Shown piece after piece: positions 1-11,500 of a stretch of 64,000 bases of DNA; position 1 is the first letter of the stretch, and each line of letters begins with the position of its first letter. The stretch spans positions 1 to 64,000 of the forward strand of contig NW_026553830.1 of NCBI RefSeq assembly GCF_027596085.1, read 5' to 3'. The stretch comes from Anoplopoma fimbria (taxonomy: Eukaryota; Chordata; Actinopteri; Perciformes; Anoplopomatidae). The notes beneath the pieces were generated by a model. The model made no database searches and was not told where the DNA came from. It saw only the letters and a program-made list of their open reading frames with translations. The position numbers and the translations under genes were made by a program.

Positions 1-90
1 TGTGATAGAAGTACAGCTACAGTCTTGAATGTGCACTAGCTGATCAGTATTATGCAAATTAGGCAAATACTATGGTTTTCTATGCATATA

Positions 91-1500
91 CAGTGGGTAC
101 GGAAAGTATTCAGACCCCTTTAAATTTTTCACTCTTTGTTTCATTGCAGCCATTTGCTAAAATCGAAAAAGTTCATTTTTTTTCGCATTAATGTACACTC
201 AGCAACCCATCTTGACAGAAAAAAACAGAAATGTAGAAATTTTTGCAAATTTATTAAAAAAGAAAAACTGAAATATCACATGGTCATAAGTATTCAGACC
301 CTTTGCTGTGACACTCATATTTAACTCACATGCTGTCCATTTCTTCTGATCCTCCTTGAGATGGTTCTACTCCTTCATTGGAGTCCAGCTGTGTTTAATT
401 AAACTGATTGGACTTGATTAGGAAAGGCACACACCTGTCTATATAAGACCTTACAGCTCACAGTGCATGTCAGAACAAATGAGAATCATGAGGTCGAAGG
501 AACTGCCCAAGGAGCTCAGAGACAGAATTGTGGCAAGGCACAGATCTGGCCAAGGTTACAAAAGAATTTCTGCAGCACTCAAGGTTCCTAAGAGCACAGT
601 GGCCTCCATAATCCTTAAATGGAAGAAGTATGGGATGACCAGAACTCTTCCTAGACCTGGCCGTCCAGCCAAACTGAGCAATCGTGGGAGAAGAGCCTTG
701 GTGAGAGAGGTAAAGAAGAACCCAAAGATCACTGTGGCTGAGCTCCAGAGATGCAGTAGGGAGATGGGAGAAAGTTCCACAAAGTCAACTATCACTGCAG
801 CCCTCCACCAGTCGGGGCTTTATGGCAGAGTGGCCCGACGGAAGCCTCTCCTCAGTGCAAGACATATGAAAGCCCGCATAGAGTTTGCCAAAAAACACAT
901 GGAGGACTCCCAAACTATGAGAAATAAGATTCTCTGGTCTGATGAGACCAAGATTGAACTTTTTGGCGTTAATTCTAAGCGGTATGTGTGGAGAAAACCA
1001 GGCACTGCTCATCACCTGCCCAATACAATCCCAACAGTGAAACATGGTGGTGGCAGCATCATGCTATGGGGGTGTTTTTCAGCTGCAGGGACAGGACGAC
1101 TGGTTGCAATTGAAGGAAAGATGAATGCGGCCAAGTACAGAGATATCCTGGAAGAAAACCTCCTCCAGAGTGCTCAGGACCTCAGACTGGGCCGAAGGTT
1201 CACCTTCCAACAAGACAATGACCCGAAGCACACAGCTAAAATAACAAAGGAGTGGCTTCGGAACAAGTCTGTGACCATTCTTGACTGGCCCAGCCAGAGC
1301 CCTGACCTAAACCCAATTGAGCATCTCTGGAGAGACCTGAAAATGGCTGTCCACCAACGTTCACCATCCAACCTGACAGAACTGGAGAGGATCTGCAAGG
1401 AAGAATGGCAGAGGATCCCCAAATCCAGGTGTGAGAAACTTGTTGCATCATTCCCAAGAAGACTCATGGCTGTACTAGCTCAAAAGGGTGCTTCTACTCA
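91..1500 (+). mobile_element. Tc1-like element, copy 1, right end missing
   Basis: The left terminal inverted repeat begins CAGTGGGTACGG right after a TA dinucleotide (89-90), the usual target of Tc1/mariner elements. A second direct-repeat-like motif (AGTATTCAGACCC) recurs near 288-302, as in IR/DR-type Tc1 ends. Similarity to the other copies in this window (15331-16877 and 27299-28919) stops at about 1500, where host sequence begins. The last part of the 3' region and the whole right inverted repeat are gone. With one end only, the copy should not be mobile, but its transposase frame is open. It lies in a 5' intron of HDAC11 in the sense direction. Confidence 0.9.
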
Positions 1501-1549
1501 TGATGTGTTTAAACGATATCCAAAGGTCTTTTCACCCAACGGGAGGTGA
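467..1549 (+). CDS. Tc1/mariner transposase, open frame (C-terminal end replaced by host sequence)
   Basis: A 360-residue frame for a DDE transposase that cuts and pastes its own element at TA sites in the nucleus. Residues about 10-60 form the first paired-like helix-turn-helix (KELPKELRDRIV, then KVPKSTVASII). A GRPAK hinge near 65 leads to the second DNA-binding region. The catalytic triad is visible: Asp in WSDETK, Asp in QQDNDPKHT, and the acidic residue in [11 protein letters not shown]. The HGGGS motif of the family is present. Family members here end GASTQY and stop; this one runs about 16 residues further into host DNA because the element is cut after codon Thr. No stop or frameshift interrupts it, unlike the three other Tc1 copies. 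I start at 467, the ATG just after the TATATAAG-like leader; the Met codons at 479 and 488 are alternatives. Whether it is expressed is unknown. Confidence 0.88.
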   Translation: MSEQMRIMRSKELPKELRDRIVARHRSGQGYKRISAALKVPKSTVASIILKWKKYGMTRTLPRPGRPAKLSNRGRRALVREVKKNPKITVAELQRCSREMGESSTKSTITAALHQSGLYGRVARRKPLLSARHMKARIEFAKKHMEDSQTMRNKILWSDETKIELFGVNSKRYVWRKPGTAHHLPNTIPTVKHGGGSIMLWGCFSAAGTGRLVAIEGKMNAAKYRDILEENLLQSAQDLRLGRRFTFQQDNDPKHTAKITKEWLRNKSVTILDWPSQSPDLNPIEHLWRDLKMAVHQRSPSNLTELERICKEEWQRIPKSRCEKLVASFPRRLMAVLAQKGASTHDVFKRYPKVFSPNGR

Positions 1550-2309
1550 GATAGTTGATGGAGTTGTGTGGATGCAATTAGCAGGCTAATGTAAAATATG
1601 CCCTGTGCTGTCACTGCTTACACTGAGCGCTTGCTTTCCCCAGACAAAGAGGAGTGAAAGAGCCATGGCCGGAGTGTGTGCATACATGCTACACATCCAT
1701 CCATCTATATTGCCATTTACACACAATCTCCCCAGCTCATATCTCCTCCCCCCAGGCATCTGACATGCTGAATACATCACCCCCTTTTTTGCATCCGAGA
1801 GGAGAAACCTTGACCTGCCTGTGCAAGGAGCCGCTGCCACTGTGCATGTAACGGCGTTCCTCTTTGTGAAAAAACAAAAAAGCAACAAGATATCTGATTG
1901 CATTTTGGCCGTCAATCCTTGAGATCAATATAGTGGTTTGAATGTTATGTAACTGCATTCCCGAGATTGATGAGGTCAAATGAGCAGATAGGTGGTTTCT
2001 TAAGAGGATGAGCCAGGTGAGCGACCAGCCCCAAATGACCCCTTCCTCATTATTAGCCATGCACATTAGGATTAGGTTGATCAACCTGTGAAACAAACAT
2101 CGCCTGTCTCTCTTTTCTCTTCTCTCCTGCAAGAGAAGTCCTACATTAATGTGAATTGAGCTAACTTTCCATTTAATTTCCCCAAATCTGTGCAGTAAAC
2201 TAACTTTAAATTGTACATGTCCATTGGTGGTGAGCTGGAATAGTAGAAGATTCAATCTAAGGTGACTGTTTCAACTTCCACTATTTTACCATTGACTGTA
2301 CACACTGTC

Positions 2310-2745
2310 AACCATTGGTTTGTGGACTACCGTTTTGAGGTTTCGAGTCCTTCATTTTTGCCCGTCGCCATCTTGGTTTTGGGCCGTCACATCTTATTTT
2401 TTTGGAAACTTTAAGTGACGCAACAGAAACGCTGAAATATTTATAAGTGACCAAATTGTTACAATTAACTTTCATGAAGTGAAAACACACTGTGAAAGGG
2501 TTTAAGTTCTAAGGCGGAAACATAAACAACTTCTAGACCGGACAACGACGTGGTAAAGGCCTGTCAATCACAGTAGTCCCGCCCTAAAGCACACCCTGCT
2601 TTACGGTCTCTTTTACTCTAAATGGACCATCATTTACTAAATGAACATCATGCTGTATTGAAGAAGACTTGAAACTAGAGATTGAGACCATAAACTCATG
2701 TTTACAATGTTTACTGAGGGAATACATCAAGTAAGAAGTAGGGTT
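2310..2745 (+). repeat. Dispersed ~500-bp repeat (family A), partial copy
   Basis: It shares long stretches with at least eight other places in the window (for example 20206-20699 and 54955-55405). The shared parts are a GCCATCTTGGTTTTGG motif, a CCCGCCCTAAAG motif, and the block ending in AACTCATGTTTACAATG. I do not recognise a named family. The length and dispersal suit a non-autonomous element. This copy is in the opposite orientation to the 20.2-kb copy and lacks its last quarter. Confidence 0.75.
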
Positions 2746-2799
2746 ATTTCCATCACCAGTATCTAAATAACAAAAACATTAAGCTACTGTTACCAGAGA

Positions 2800-2822
2800 A
2801 TAATAATAATAATAATAATAAT
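2800..2822 (+). repeat. (AAT)n microsatellite
   Basis: About seven uninterrupted AAT/TAA units. Confidence 0.9.
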
Positions 2823-3325
2823 TCTCACATAAGAATATAGCACTGGCAGACCGATGAACATTATTTGGGCTTATGATTGATTAAATGATCGTTAAATCAG
2901 CCATGGGAGGCCCCTTGAACTGTCCGTTCCCATGTCACTTCCCTGTATGCAATACATTTTGAAAGATAAAAAATGTCTTTATATAAAAAAATCTTTATAT
3001 ACTTAATTTATGAGAGTTTTAAAAAAAAAAAGGACATGTTCAATGTGTTACATATTTGTGTTGTTAAATTGCGTGAATCTCACGGTCAATGCTTGAGTCA
3101 GTAGCCCTGAGCTACGGTTACCGGTGCATGTAGAGATGAGAATTACAGGCATGGTTACATTTTTTACGTGCACTACGGCGCATATGCACCTGGTATTTCA
3201 AGCCCTGCGATAGGAGTCACAATCTTTGGGTTATGAGCAGGACATTGAGAAGTGAGCTTCGCTGCAATCACCATAGCAACTAGTGATTTAGCTGCCTTTG
3301 GGCAGAAATGGAACAAGCTGACTGT

Positions 3326-3378
3326 GATTGGCTAATCTGACTTCTAAACGCTCAGTTTAGAAATCAGATTAGCAAATC
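3326..3378. repeat. 24-bp inverted repeat with 5-nt loop
   Basis: Left arm 3326-3349 and right arm 3355-3378 are reverse complements at 22 of 24 positions, around the loop GCTCA. It could be a palindromic insertion or the core of a tiny foldback element. The loop is too short for a normal microRNA precursor. Confidence 0.8.
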
Positions 3379-3914
3379 AATGCTGGCTTTTAACGTAGGC
3401 CATTTTGTGCTCTCCTATCAGGACGCATCAAACAGCAGCTTTAATGTTACTCATGATATTAATAATGCCTTCTAATCAGAAAAGTGATAACTGTGATATA
3501 GGCACTCATACATCTCCTGTTGTCTGTATGTAGATTTAGAAGCTCTGTACGTTCCCTTGATGGTTGGAGGGCAGACTTACAAATGGGGGGAAAACAGATG
3601 CTGTGGTAAACAAAAACAGAATTGGAAGTGTTTTTGGCGGTTGGGGCGCTTCACTGTAAAGCAGCATGTTCAATGCATCACCTTGAGACATCCTTATAAA
3701 TTCATGAATAGAGAGTTTTTTTTCTGATGTTCAGTTAACACGATTTCTCTTGAATGCAAAAAATACTTAATGATTGTCGCTGAATTTTGTGGTTTAATGG
3801 GAAAGGGTCGTTTTCTTTCATAAATTCATATTCCTCTTCACTCAAAGTGTTCATCTTCATTAATCTCTCGAAGTTAATTTGAAAAATGTAACTGAAATAT
3901 TTTGTCTGCCACAG

Positions 3915-3957
3915 GCAGCAAAACTGGCTGTCGACCGAGGATGGGCTGTAAATGTGG
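3915..3957 (+). CDS. hdac11: HDAC11 coding exon (first visible)
   Basis: A 43-bp exon of histone deacetylase 11, the class IV zinc-dependent deacylase. It is bounded by a TGCCACAG acceptor ending at 3914 and a GTAAGT donor at 3958. It encodes AAKLAVDRGWAVNV plus the first base of a Gly codon, closely matching the segment just before the His-His motif of vertebrate HDAC11. The split Gly codon is completed in phase by the next exon at 5393. The upstream part of the protein is not in the window. Confidence 0.93.
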
Positions 3958-4092
3958 GTAAGTGGGTTTCTAGTACATAGAGTACACATATAATTGAACT
4001 CCAATATGTTACTGTCAGTGTACATTTGTATGCTACAAATTTGTTGACAAAATATTTTTGCGATGGAAAGTAATAGCTGCCAGGATTACGTT

Positions 4093-4604
4093 TTTGGAAT
4101 CTCATACTAATCGTAAGATACAATACGCTGACCCAAGAACAGCAGTGCAATAGGAATCTCTCACAATATCTTGCCTGGTAAATCACAGTGATAATGAGCT
4201 CCTGATGTTAACTCAAGATAAGGACACATTCTGTGATCGAGGAGAACTGAAACAGAATCAAGTCTGCGGTTCAGTTTTAAGGGGAGATGCAGGCCGTGTC
4301 AGGGCAGACGTTCTTTCTTGGAGGGTGAGCCATTTGTGCTGGTATCTGTCGTCTATCAGTCAATATCATGAGTGAAATTCAGTGACATATCGGGATCTGG
4401 ACGAAAAGGTTGCAGCCTTGCGTCAGACTTTTTAAAATCTATTGCAATGCAATGCATTTAAAATGCGTTGCATTTCTTTGAAATGGCAGAGACTGGTCAA
4501 TAGAGAGAATGCAAGTGTTAAGACATTTCCGCATTGGCTTCACTTGGCAGAACGGAGGTTGCCGCCTGGGTTGAACACTATTTGGAATCTCATACTAATC
4601 GTAA
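4093..4604 (+). repeat. Pair of identical 24-bp direct repeats
   Basis: The 24 bases starting TTTGGAATCTCATAC occur at 4093-4116 and again, identical, at 4581-4604. The second copy directly follows the end of a family A fragment. The sequence between them is not obviously a single element, so a template-switch or insertion scar is possible. Confidence 0.8.
4494..4569 (+). repeat. Dispersed family A, terminal fragment
   Basis: Matches one end of family A (CATTGGCTTCACTT, then GGAGGTTGCCGCCTGG). Only the end is present. Confidence 0.65.
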
Positions 4605-5392
4605 AATAATTTTAAATGGATGTTGTTTCCACCTTTGCCTCGGTGGGTGTGGTGTTACCTTTGCATTTCCACTGCCATCAGTGTCCGGGATGATTGAGTT
4701 GGAGGTCTTTGCCAAAAACAGCGAGGGTCATCCTTTTATTATTTATGCCGAGCAGGGGAACAAAAAAAAAAGCTGCATCAGACTTTTACTTTGCACCCTC
4801 CTGCTTACTCAGCTTCTTCGCACCTTCTTTTGATGAATTGGGGTGGGGGGGATTGTTCTGCATCAATAAACTATAAAGATATAAAAAGGCTATTTAAATG
4901 TGTCATCTGCATATTGTGTGCCTCAACACTAAGAGGACGTGGAGGTTGACTCTGTTTATGGAGGCCAGTGGTAATCATACTTCTCCCATCGCCTTCCTAG
5001 CCTTTATTAATATTCTACTATTTTCCCTGGTTTAGTGAACACAAGCATGGCAGGGCAGAGGGGAGTATAACGCTTAACCTGAAGGAATGGTTATCATCTC
5101 AATTTTGAAAAAAAGTCTCTTCACAGTCTTCTTTTTATTTTTTACATCCCTGCACTGAACATAGCCGCACTTCAAGCATTCTTGTTGCATTTGAGCGGCC
5201 CTGTTCTGGTGTACACCCATTGTTGAACCACAGTGGAACAGCGGCAAATTTTCATAAGCCGCAGCAAACTCTATAACAGCCTCGGGACCAATTATGGTCG
5301 TTTTGGAATAATAGACTCCCTTAGATGTGCAGTGACCTGTTCGTCTCATCTAATGGCCTTGACATTGAGCCGGTGGATTTCCTGTTTCCCAG

Positions 5393-5469
5393 GAGGAGGC
5401 TTCCACCACTGCTCCAGCGACAGAGGGGGGGGCTTTTGCGCCTACGCCGACATCACTCTGGCCATCAAG
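5393..5469 (+). CDS. hdac11: HDAC11 coding exon with His-His active-site motif
   Basis: A 77-bp exon after a TTTCCCAG acceptor and before GTAATA. Joined to the preceding exon it reads GGGFHHCSSDRGGGFCAY and continues ADITLAIK. The adjacent His pair is the charge-relay pair of zinc-dependent deacetylases; the SSDRGGGFC block is typical of HDAC11. It contains a run of eight G that is in frame, a useful control for the homopolymer errors suspected elsewhere. It ends in phase 0. Confidence 0.96.
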
Positions 5470-7103
5470 GTAATACTGATGCCTGACCGTGCACGATGTT
5501 GGCTCATTGGAAACATTTGCTCAAACACCGGCTAATGGCTAAGCGTTCAATTAGAGGTCCTATTTGATTAAAGTAGCACAGTCTTCCTCTTACAAATAAA
5601 AAAGATACATTCAGTAGAGTTACGCTGCTACAGCTTTACCTGGTTAGCAAACTTTTTTTTTTCATTCATTAAAACTGAACTATTAACTATTAGGAAAGTT
5701 ACGGTTCATGGTTTGTTTAAGACATTAGAACTCATTCCGTGGTTGCCTAGCAACAATAAAAAAAAAGAAAAAGGGCAGCAAACTGCAAAAAACACTTAAA
5801 GAGGCCGATCACACTGAGACGCGTCGCAGCAGGATGGGACGATTAAAAATGCCGCTTGGCAAAGCTTGACGGGGAAAACAGCTGATGAGCTGGTGGATCA
5901 AACATTAATAACAGGGAAAATTATGTAATGCGGACATTGAGCTCTTCCTGTTGCTTTGCTGTTGTATGAGGAGGAGGGGTAAAATGATGTAGTTCATTGT
6001 AATAAAAGATCACTAATATCAGTATTAAGCCCACCTCTTGCTTGATTTGATTGATTGCCTCAGTCAAGTGTGACATTGACGAGCGGTGCGCCTCCCGCGC
6101 AACGAGCTGAAAAGTTGGGAATATTTGAACTTTTATCACGTCTAAAAACCGCCAGAAAAGTGTGCTGGCCAAAGGAAAAAAAAGGTTTTGCGGGCAACAT
6201 CTTACTAACGACCTGTCTCTGTGTGATCAGCCCCAAAGGCAGTTTTGTGCAACCTCTCTTTCACAAGTTTCATAACTAAAACTCAAACAAGAAGTTAACA
6301 TACCGTAGCTCAACAGGAAACATGTTTGTTGTTTCCTTTAGTAACTATACTGTATTGTAAAACTGTGTTCCAAGATAGTGTCAAATTCACACCTGAAAGT
6401 TGCTCGCCGGGGGCAAAATAAATATTTTACGCTCACTTATCCTTCCACGATTTTGGGCCCATTAGGCATGGTCATTACAGACTGAACTAACTAAGCTAAC
6501 TCCCCACACACATACACATCTGTAAGACTTAAAAGTGTTAATATGCTATACTTTATGCACAGCAAATACGTCGATAAAAGGGAAAAATCTTTTTACAGCT
6601 CTATCCTTTCTTATAATTGTATATAGGAAAAAAGAGTGTCATGGTATCTGCAATTCTTCTGACTGGTCACTATGCCAAAACTGCCTCACAGCCCAGCACT
6701 GTTCATAGGGGCTTAGTCTCACTCACCCTTCAACTGCCACAGTGGCTGCTGCTCAGCAAACCTGACATCATTTGGCTTTCTTCTTTTTGCATTAAGGTTT
6801 AACATCCTGCAGCTGATAAACAACATGCTTTGTAAGTTTGTGTTAAAGCAGACTAAAAAAAAGAATTCAAGTGTTTACATGCAGCTATTGAACAGGTTCC
6901 GTTCAATCAAAGTAAGAGTGAGACCGCTAACCAATAGATTGATATGAGCTTAACCAGGTTGTTGTTGACATTTCTGCACCTCAGCTCAAATGTATTTTAA
7001 TATCTTAAGTGTGGGTTTCACTCTGGAATCCCCTCGAAAGCATCTGAACTGTGAATGTGTCATCTTCAGAGAGAAAGCAAACATTTTCCGAATGGTCTTT
7101 CAG
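5470..7103 (+). other. HDAC11 intron, no element recognised
   Basis: AT-rich intron with a few A/T runs. I see no coding similarity, repeat boundary or RNA gene. Confidence 0.55.
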
Positions 7104-7166
7104 TTTCTGTTCGAGAGAGTGGAAGGCATCTCCAGGGCTACCATCATCGATCTGGATGCTCATCAG
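7104..7166 (+). CDS. hdac11: HDAC11 coding exon with zinc-ligand motif
   Basis: A 63-bp, 21-codon exon between a TCTTTCAG acceptor and a GTGAGC donor, phase 0 at both ends. It encodes FLFERVEGISRATIIDLDAHQ minus nothing. DLDAHQ supplies Asp and His ligands of the catalytic zinc in HDAC11. It joins directly to GNGHERD in the next exon. Confidence 0.96.
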
Positions 7167-10100
7167 GTGAGCCGATACCATTACCTCTTTCTCTCCCTCT
7201 GTGTCAATGCGCATTGCTGCTAAGGAGCTGACATTGATGACAAGATAACACCCCCCCCATTTTACCACCACACCAATCAATGAGGCCCCCGTGGGGCAAT
7301 TGGCCCTTACTGTCATACTCAGTGGAATGTATCTGAAAAGATCTCCACTGGCAAACAACTGAGTGCATGCCAGCTTTGGATGATATTGGACTATCACTGG
7401 GATATCTGCAGTAATGTCAGCTACTTGTATGTTTGGGCTTGTTTATGCTGTGATGTGTTTTTTAAAAAAGGGGCTGCAGTACCACTACTGCTATTTAATT
7501 CATTTTTGATATGGCCTGTAGATCAGTCACATTTTATCTTTATTCGGTGAGCAGGGATTTATAGTTGGATACCGTCTAATTAACCAATGTGACTTTAATT
7601 AATAAAAGATGTATTGATAAATTCCCCATTGTACCAATGATAAATGAAATGGGATTTGTTTTTCTTATCCAGCAAAGCCCAAAGAAATTTCTGAAATGAA
7701 TGAAAACCTTTCACAAAAACAGAAATCTTGATCAAAAGAAATCTGAGCTGTGTTTGATTCTGTCTGAACCACAAGCACACAACAAAGGGTTTCACCCTCT
7801 TTGCTACCAGTCAAGGATCATAAAATGTAATCTTGAGTTAAGTCATTCAGGCCATTTTGTATGCCGTATTGACCTGGGAATCTGTACTCTTTTGACTTTC
7901 TGATTTACTTCGAGGCTATGCAGAGGGTTGTACATTTTGTTATAGTTACAGTTGTCTGTTCATTTGAGGATCAATTCTCAGGTTTTGTAAATGTATTGCC
8001 ATCCAAGGTAATCATTTTTTGATTAAAGATGAAGTGTAATTTGAGCATTTCCGAAAAGTTCGTCCAATGGCAACTGTACATTATAAATTGTGAATCATCA
8101 CAAAGTATGTTTTTGCTGGTTGTATTCACTCAAGTGGGATTTAAAGAATGGATGAGGGTTGCATTAGCAGAAGGCCTATGGTACTCTAGCACAACTACAC
8201 TGGGATAAGCCTCATAACTGGGTACTCATGTCCATGTTTACACACTTATTGATGAAGTCTCAAGTTTCCCAAGGTCCATGGCTGTATTCCAGGTACACAG
8301 CTTCATTTTGAGCTATGGCTCATGGGTAATGATGCACCTTTACTTATTGACACAAGCAGGGGATCAATACAGATGCAGAGTAAATAATTCATGAAGAACA
8401 AAGAGCAAATCTGCATGAAGATGGGCCTGAAGTGCCCTCTCAGCAGATAATTGGGCACGAGAGAAATATTGGGGATATGCAGTGAAATCCTAATTACAGC
8501 CCTGAAACATAACACTTAAAGTTCTCTTGTCCTCACATGAATTAAGATTATGGCCTAGACAGCTGTGTTGCTTATTCACCCAGTCAGCAACAAAACAATA
8601 ATGATCAATTTTTGGTTCAATCTGGCTGGAGCCCAGCTGGGAAGCCATATATTCTTATTCGTCTATTATGAGCAGTGTATACAGTGAGAGTGTGATAAAG
8701 CACCCAAATTCATTTTTACCTCCACTGTGACAGTAAATGTTACAGTGATAGTTGACCTTCACTGGGCGAACAACACAAATACCACTACTAATTGAACTGT
8801 TTGTGTATGGACTCACTTCTGTGGTACATTCTATGGTGTTAGATATCAAAGTATTTAAAATGTTCTGTCCAGTTAGTGCCACGGAGAGCCAATGAAATAT
8901 GATATTGAATGGTTCATAGATCCATGAGTTTGAAGGCTTATCGGACACTAAAACACTACATTACCGTTGACGAGATCCTTCATCCTCCATCTAAGTATCA
9001 CAAGGTAAATTCAGTTACTTCGTTCATGTGACAGAGTAATCTTGAAGGACTGTGTGCCCGTACATACTTGAATGTAAAGCAACGCATTTTCATGGGATGT
9101 TGCGTTGTGTTGTGGTGAAAGTTGAGTCAGGTAAGCCCTTTTCAGCTGAGCTGGGGTCCTCTTGAGTCCAAATCCAGGTTGTAGTCCCATTGAAAGAAAT
9201 GAGGGCTTTTTTTTTTTTTTTACACAGTGCTAATGTTTGTCTGGACACGGAGGGATAGCGCTCCCCACCACCATCATGAAATCACCGATTGATTCTTTTT
9301 CCAAGAGTTCCAGAAGCCTGGAGAATCCATGCTAAAAAAGCACTGAAACTGTTTTCGACTCCTGTAGTGAAATGAACCTCTTACTTGCACTTACACCTTA
9401 CCTTAATCCCAGATCCTGATTAAGAGTGCATGTCCCAGTGCGTCGGAGAAAGAATATATCATAGGAAGGTGTGTTGAATGCTGTGACAACCATTGCCAAT
9501 CAATTATTTACCCTGATGACGGCTTGGTACACACTGGTACGGACTACGAAGGTCCTCGTTTTTATTTCATTACCTGCAAGTATTGGCGCAACTCAGCTAC
9601 ACGATGTTTTGGCCGGGTGTCGGTAGCCTGCCCGCAATGCATCCTGGTACATGTAGGCATAGCCGGCAAAGTTCCGAGAGCTGGGGAAATTAACTTTCTT
9701 GTCAAAGTAGCATGCACCGAGAAATGGATGCCTCAATTGACTACATTCACCATCTGCACCGGTTGGACGTCAACATAAAAGGTGCTATGTTTCCTCTTTT
9801 AAAGAAAGCCATTCACTGTAGGCTATTTACTGTTTTGGAAGACAGAGCTGGTAAGTATCACTCAATTTTTTTAATTTTTATTCTATGGCACTGGCATTAA
9901 TGCCATCATCTGAATACAAACTTTTACTGTGTGATCACACGTCGGCTGGTTGAAGAATAGATGAAAGTGGAAAAGGAGCACAACATGAACAAAAGGGTTT
10001 ATATGATTACAAGGAGATGTGCCTTCACCAAATATAGTGACAAAGATGTTACAGAACACACCTGCATTGAGCTGTCAGACTGCTCTGAACAGACATGCTC

Positions 10101-10465
10101 ATTTTCGGCACTAAAATTGCAGTGTGCCACTGGATTGGCATTGCCTCACCCTCTACCCTGCTTCTCCCCCCACTGTGGAGTATGAAGAGTCACTATGATA
10201 CCAAAACAGCGCAGGCGAGGAAATAACCTTAGTGCGCCTCGAGAGAACACCAGTTTGCCAACACTGAAATGGAGCCCTTAATGTATTCCTTTCTTCACCT
10301 GTCACCAAAAAATTTAAGATATTCTAAAAATGGCGGAGGAGAGAATAGCCCAACATTGTCGGAAAAACCAGTGAAGCGCTTTGGAAGTGGTTTGACGACA
10401 GCTTCAAGGATACAGCGAGAATGAAAAAGGCAGTTCACCTGGCAGAGATTGAAATGCATGACTAG

Positions 10466-11500
10466 ATGAAAAGGGTAGACAAAAGCAGGCTGTCAGGAAA
10501 ATACAAAATCTGGATAAACCAGCAGGCTTTTTTGCCAAGACAAATCCAAGCGCCATCTCCCGATAGGGGGCCCAGCGAGGAATTTAAGGTAACCAAAGCA
10601 AGACAATTGCTAATGCAAGGATGTCAAGATCAGCACTGCTGGGATAGAGGTCCACACAGGATAGACATGTTCAACCAGTGAGAGAGGCAGAGTCCAGGTT
10701 GAACCACAAGGGCGTTGTGGGGTCTGTAAGCTGAGGAAAAGGTCAAACCAAGGGAGAGGAGGGACTTGATGCAGTCATAAATCCAACAGATGGTAGAGGA
10801 GGGGAGACCGGGAGGGCATTTGGAATGAAGCAACGGAAACGGACGCAGTGGGAAGGAACGTAAGGAAGATCACTTCACTAGTGATGACTAGCAGTACAAG
10901 ATCACTTCTTCACAGTGTCTATGACATCTTTCCAAGACCAACAAATCCACTGACCTGGGGGCTGAAGGAGGATCAGGGCTGCAAGCAATGTGGAAACCAG
11001 GAACTACTTTGTTCTGTCTTCTTGCAGGACGTTGCTAAAATATGGGATATACCGCCGCAGCCATGGCACAGTTATAAAACGCTGGTGTTATTTCTGTGAT
11101 AAGGTGCACGGGAATGCAAGAAGATCCAACAAAGACAGCAGCTCATCAAGTTTTTCAAGGGCGGGGAGGAGGCCTCCAAGTCATGCAGGGTTTGTTAGGA
11201 ATGGCTAAAGACTGCAAAGTAAGAACTAACCTCACACGTCTCACCTTCCCACAGGATGTTGCCAGCACATCCTTAAGGCCAGACCTGCTAGTATGGTTCA
11301 GAGCAGCTGGGGCTTATGAACCGGCGGGGACCGACCTCTGGTGGATGGGTGCACCAGGTTTCCAGGACAATCCCTATGCAGGACCCTAAAGATACTCTGC
11401 ATTAGAGGACAGCAGAGGAAGAAAATCTGTAAAACCGCGGGACACGAGGCAGAGAAGGCTCAGGAGAGGGGGGCCGTGGACAAGCCAACCAACTGTATGA
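10466..11500 (+). pseudogene. Decayed C-terminal region of a non-LTR (LINE) retrotransposon
   Basis: Pieces in several frames match, in order, the C-terminal part of a fish LINE polyprotein as I know it: GPSEEFKVTKARQLLM (~10570-10618), HSVYDIFPRPTNPLTWG (~10912-10965), a CKQCGNQE zinc-knuckle-like piece (~10980-11005), a GIYRRSHGTVIKRW piece (~11045-11090) and FPQDVASTSLRPDLLVW (~11247-11300). The order is conserved but stops and frameshifts break every frame, so it is an old inactive fragment. The reverse transcriptase itself is not present. The clade is not assigned. Confidence 0.7.

Larger units (their letters stand above)
1501..3914 (+). other. HDAC11 intron (3' part)
   Basis: Host intron between the truncated Tc1 and the first visible HDAC11 exon. 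It holds a dispersed-repeat copy (2310-2745), an AAT microsatellite and a strong hairpin (3326-3378). No exon with HDAC11 similarity is seen; the exons for the N-terminal third must lie left of the window. The short ORFs here show no recognisable domain. Confidence 0.6.
3958..5392 (+). other. HDAC11 intron
   Basis: Holds a short fragment of dispersed family A (4494-4569) and one of two copies of a 24-bp direct repeat at each of 4093-4116 and 4581-4604. Nothing else is recognised. Confidence 0.6.

Noticed and set aside
556..1467. Minus-strand ORFs across Tc1 copy 1, repeated in copies 2 and 3
   Set aside because: Antisense frames of the transposase gene that recur only because the element is repeated.
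1737..2255. Minus-strand 172-codon ORF
   Set aside because: No domain, AT-rich codon use and placement inside an HDAC11 intron; treated as chance.
3326..3378. Hairpin as a microRNA precursor
   Set aside because: A 24-bp stem with a five-base loop is too short and tight for normal Drosha/Dicer processing.
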